A model generated the notes under the pieces. The model was not told the origin of the DNA. It saw only the letters and a program-made list of their open reading frames with translations, and searched no databases. From the NCBI GenBank assembly GCA_964390645.1, contig CAYMLL010000352.1:1-7034 (forward strand): 7,034 nucleotides of DNA, given 5' to 3'. Below are positions 6,725 through 7,034 of the stretch, one piece after another. This DNA is from CAYMLL01 sp964390645 (lineage in GTDB: Bacteria; Planctomycetota; UBA8108). The first letter of the stretch is position 1; every line of letters starts with the position of its first letter. Position numbers and translations under genes: made by a program.

Positions 6725-6790
6725 TCGGTCTTACCCTCTTACCGTCGGCCTCGGCCACCTCCCGCGTGCGTCCGCCGCGGGGGTGCGGCC

Positions 6791-6807
6791 CGCCGGCGGA
6801 GCCGGCG
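6791..6807. repeat. 7-bp GC hairpin downstream of the FGE-like gene
   Basis: CGCCGGC (6791-6797) pairs perfectly with GCCGGCG (6801-6807) across a GGA loop, 66 bases after the TGA. No T-run follows on either strand. It might act in termination; a short GC-rich hairpin or cruciform downstream of the VR is also known to assist retrohoming in the Bordetella phage DGR, though there it lies much closer to the VR. Confidence 0.3.
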
Positions 6808-6983
6808 TCGATGAGGACGAAGGGAACAGCGCCGAGTTGCGTCGCCCGTCAGGTCCGTTGGCGTTCGCCACCACGAAGAGCAGCCGGTCCTGCTCGTCCG
6901 CGGACGGCGTCGTCGGCGGGGGCAGGTCAACCTTTGGGAACAGGTCTTGCGCCTGACGCCGCGGGCCTGTGGGCCCCGGGGTG

Positions 6984-7014
6984 GGGGCTTCGCCCCGTGG
7001 TGCGGGAACCCCGC
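6984..7014. repeat. Two adjacent 5-bp GC hairpins at the right edge
   Basis: GGGGC-TTC-GCCCC (6984-6996) is followed by GCGGG-AAC-CCCGC (7002-7014). An outer GGTGC (6999-7003) could alternatively pair with GCACC (7021-7025). In such GC-rich DNA short stems are expected by chance, so this only marks likely structure in any transcript that crosses the window end. Confidence 0.25.
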
Positions 7015-7034
7015 CCCCCGGCACCGGGGGGGCC

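Larger units (their letters stand above)
6725..7034. other. Stretch without a recognisable gene, extremely GC-rich at its right end
   Basis: Open frames occur on both strands but none shows a recognisable protein family, a plausible ribosome site or a gene-like start. Composition becomes extreme after 6960, with G and C runs up to 7 long and several small hairpins. No copy of the candidate variable region with AAC codons, that is no template repeat, was found here. In DGR loci this interval would be the spacer between VR and the accessory gene, template or reverse transcriptase. Confidence 0.5.

Noticed and set aside
6902..6961. Plus-strand frame containing GQVNLWEQVL, reminiscent of the NLWE-type start of some DGR reverse transcriptases
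   Set aside because: There is no start codon nearby and the following residues do not continue as a reverse transcriptase in any frame; a 6-residue likeness is too short to count.
6965..7034. CRISPR-like or tandem repeat at the GC-rich right end
   Set aside because: There are no regularly spaced copies; only G and C homopolymer runs and short stems.

Overview
The window (GC-rich, about 60% or more by eye) looks like chromosomal DNA from a bacterium of the Planctomycetota, Verrucomicrobiota or Myxococcota type. These are the groups where large 'planctomycete cytochrome c' proteins (PSCyt1/DUF1587/DUF1595/DUF1592/DUF1588/DUF1585) paired with Tat-exported DUF1552 proteins are common. The phylum cannot be settled from this sequence.

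Layout. Positions 230-5743 hold a compact three-gene operon on the minus strand, transcribed from right to left. (1) 5743-3224: a secreted 839-residue protein with two CxxCH haem c motifs and the PSCyt1-to-DUF1585 architecture. (2) 3180-1816: a DUF1552 protein with a twin-arginine signal. (3) 1816-230: a secreted protein with two SGNH/sialate-O-acetylesterase-like domains. Genes 2 and 3 overlap by one base (TAGTG), and a near-perfect hairpin follows the last stop codon (198-226). All three products appear to be exported, so the operon probably builds an extracytoplasmic system acting on a surface or environmental glycan. Its substrate is unknown. An 11-bp perfect inverted repeat (5795-5834) lies upstream of the first gene and may be its operator.

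Positions 5744-6151 are an intergenic gap with no convincing gene. On the plus strand, 6152-6724 encodes a formylglycine-generating-enzyme (FGE)/C-type-lectin-fold protein that lacks the usual N-terminal part of the fold and one of the two FGE catalytic cysteines. Its C-terminus is the most interesting feature of the window. In the last 35 or so codons, all 13 positions that are typically Asn (AAC) in templates of diversity-generating retroelements (DGRs) carry codons of the form NNC, each reachable from AAC or ATC by changing only A. The conserved framework between them is intact. This is the signature of a DGR variable region. The reverse transcriptase, template repeat and accessory gene are not in the window; if they exist they most likely lie beyond the right end (>7034).

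Positions 6725-7034 show no gene, only very GC-rich sequence with several short hairpins. Positions 1-197 show no supported feature.
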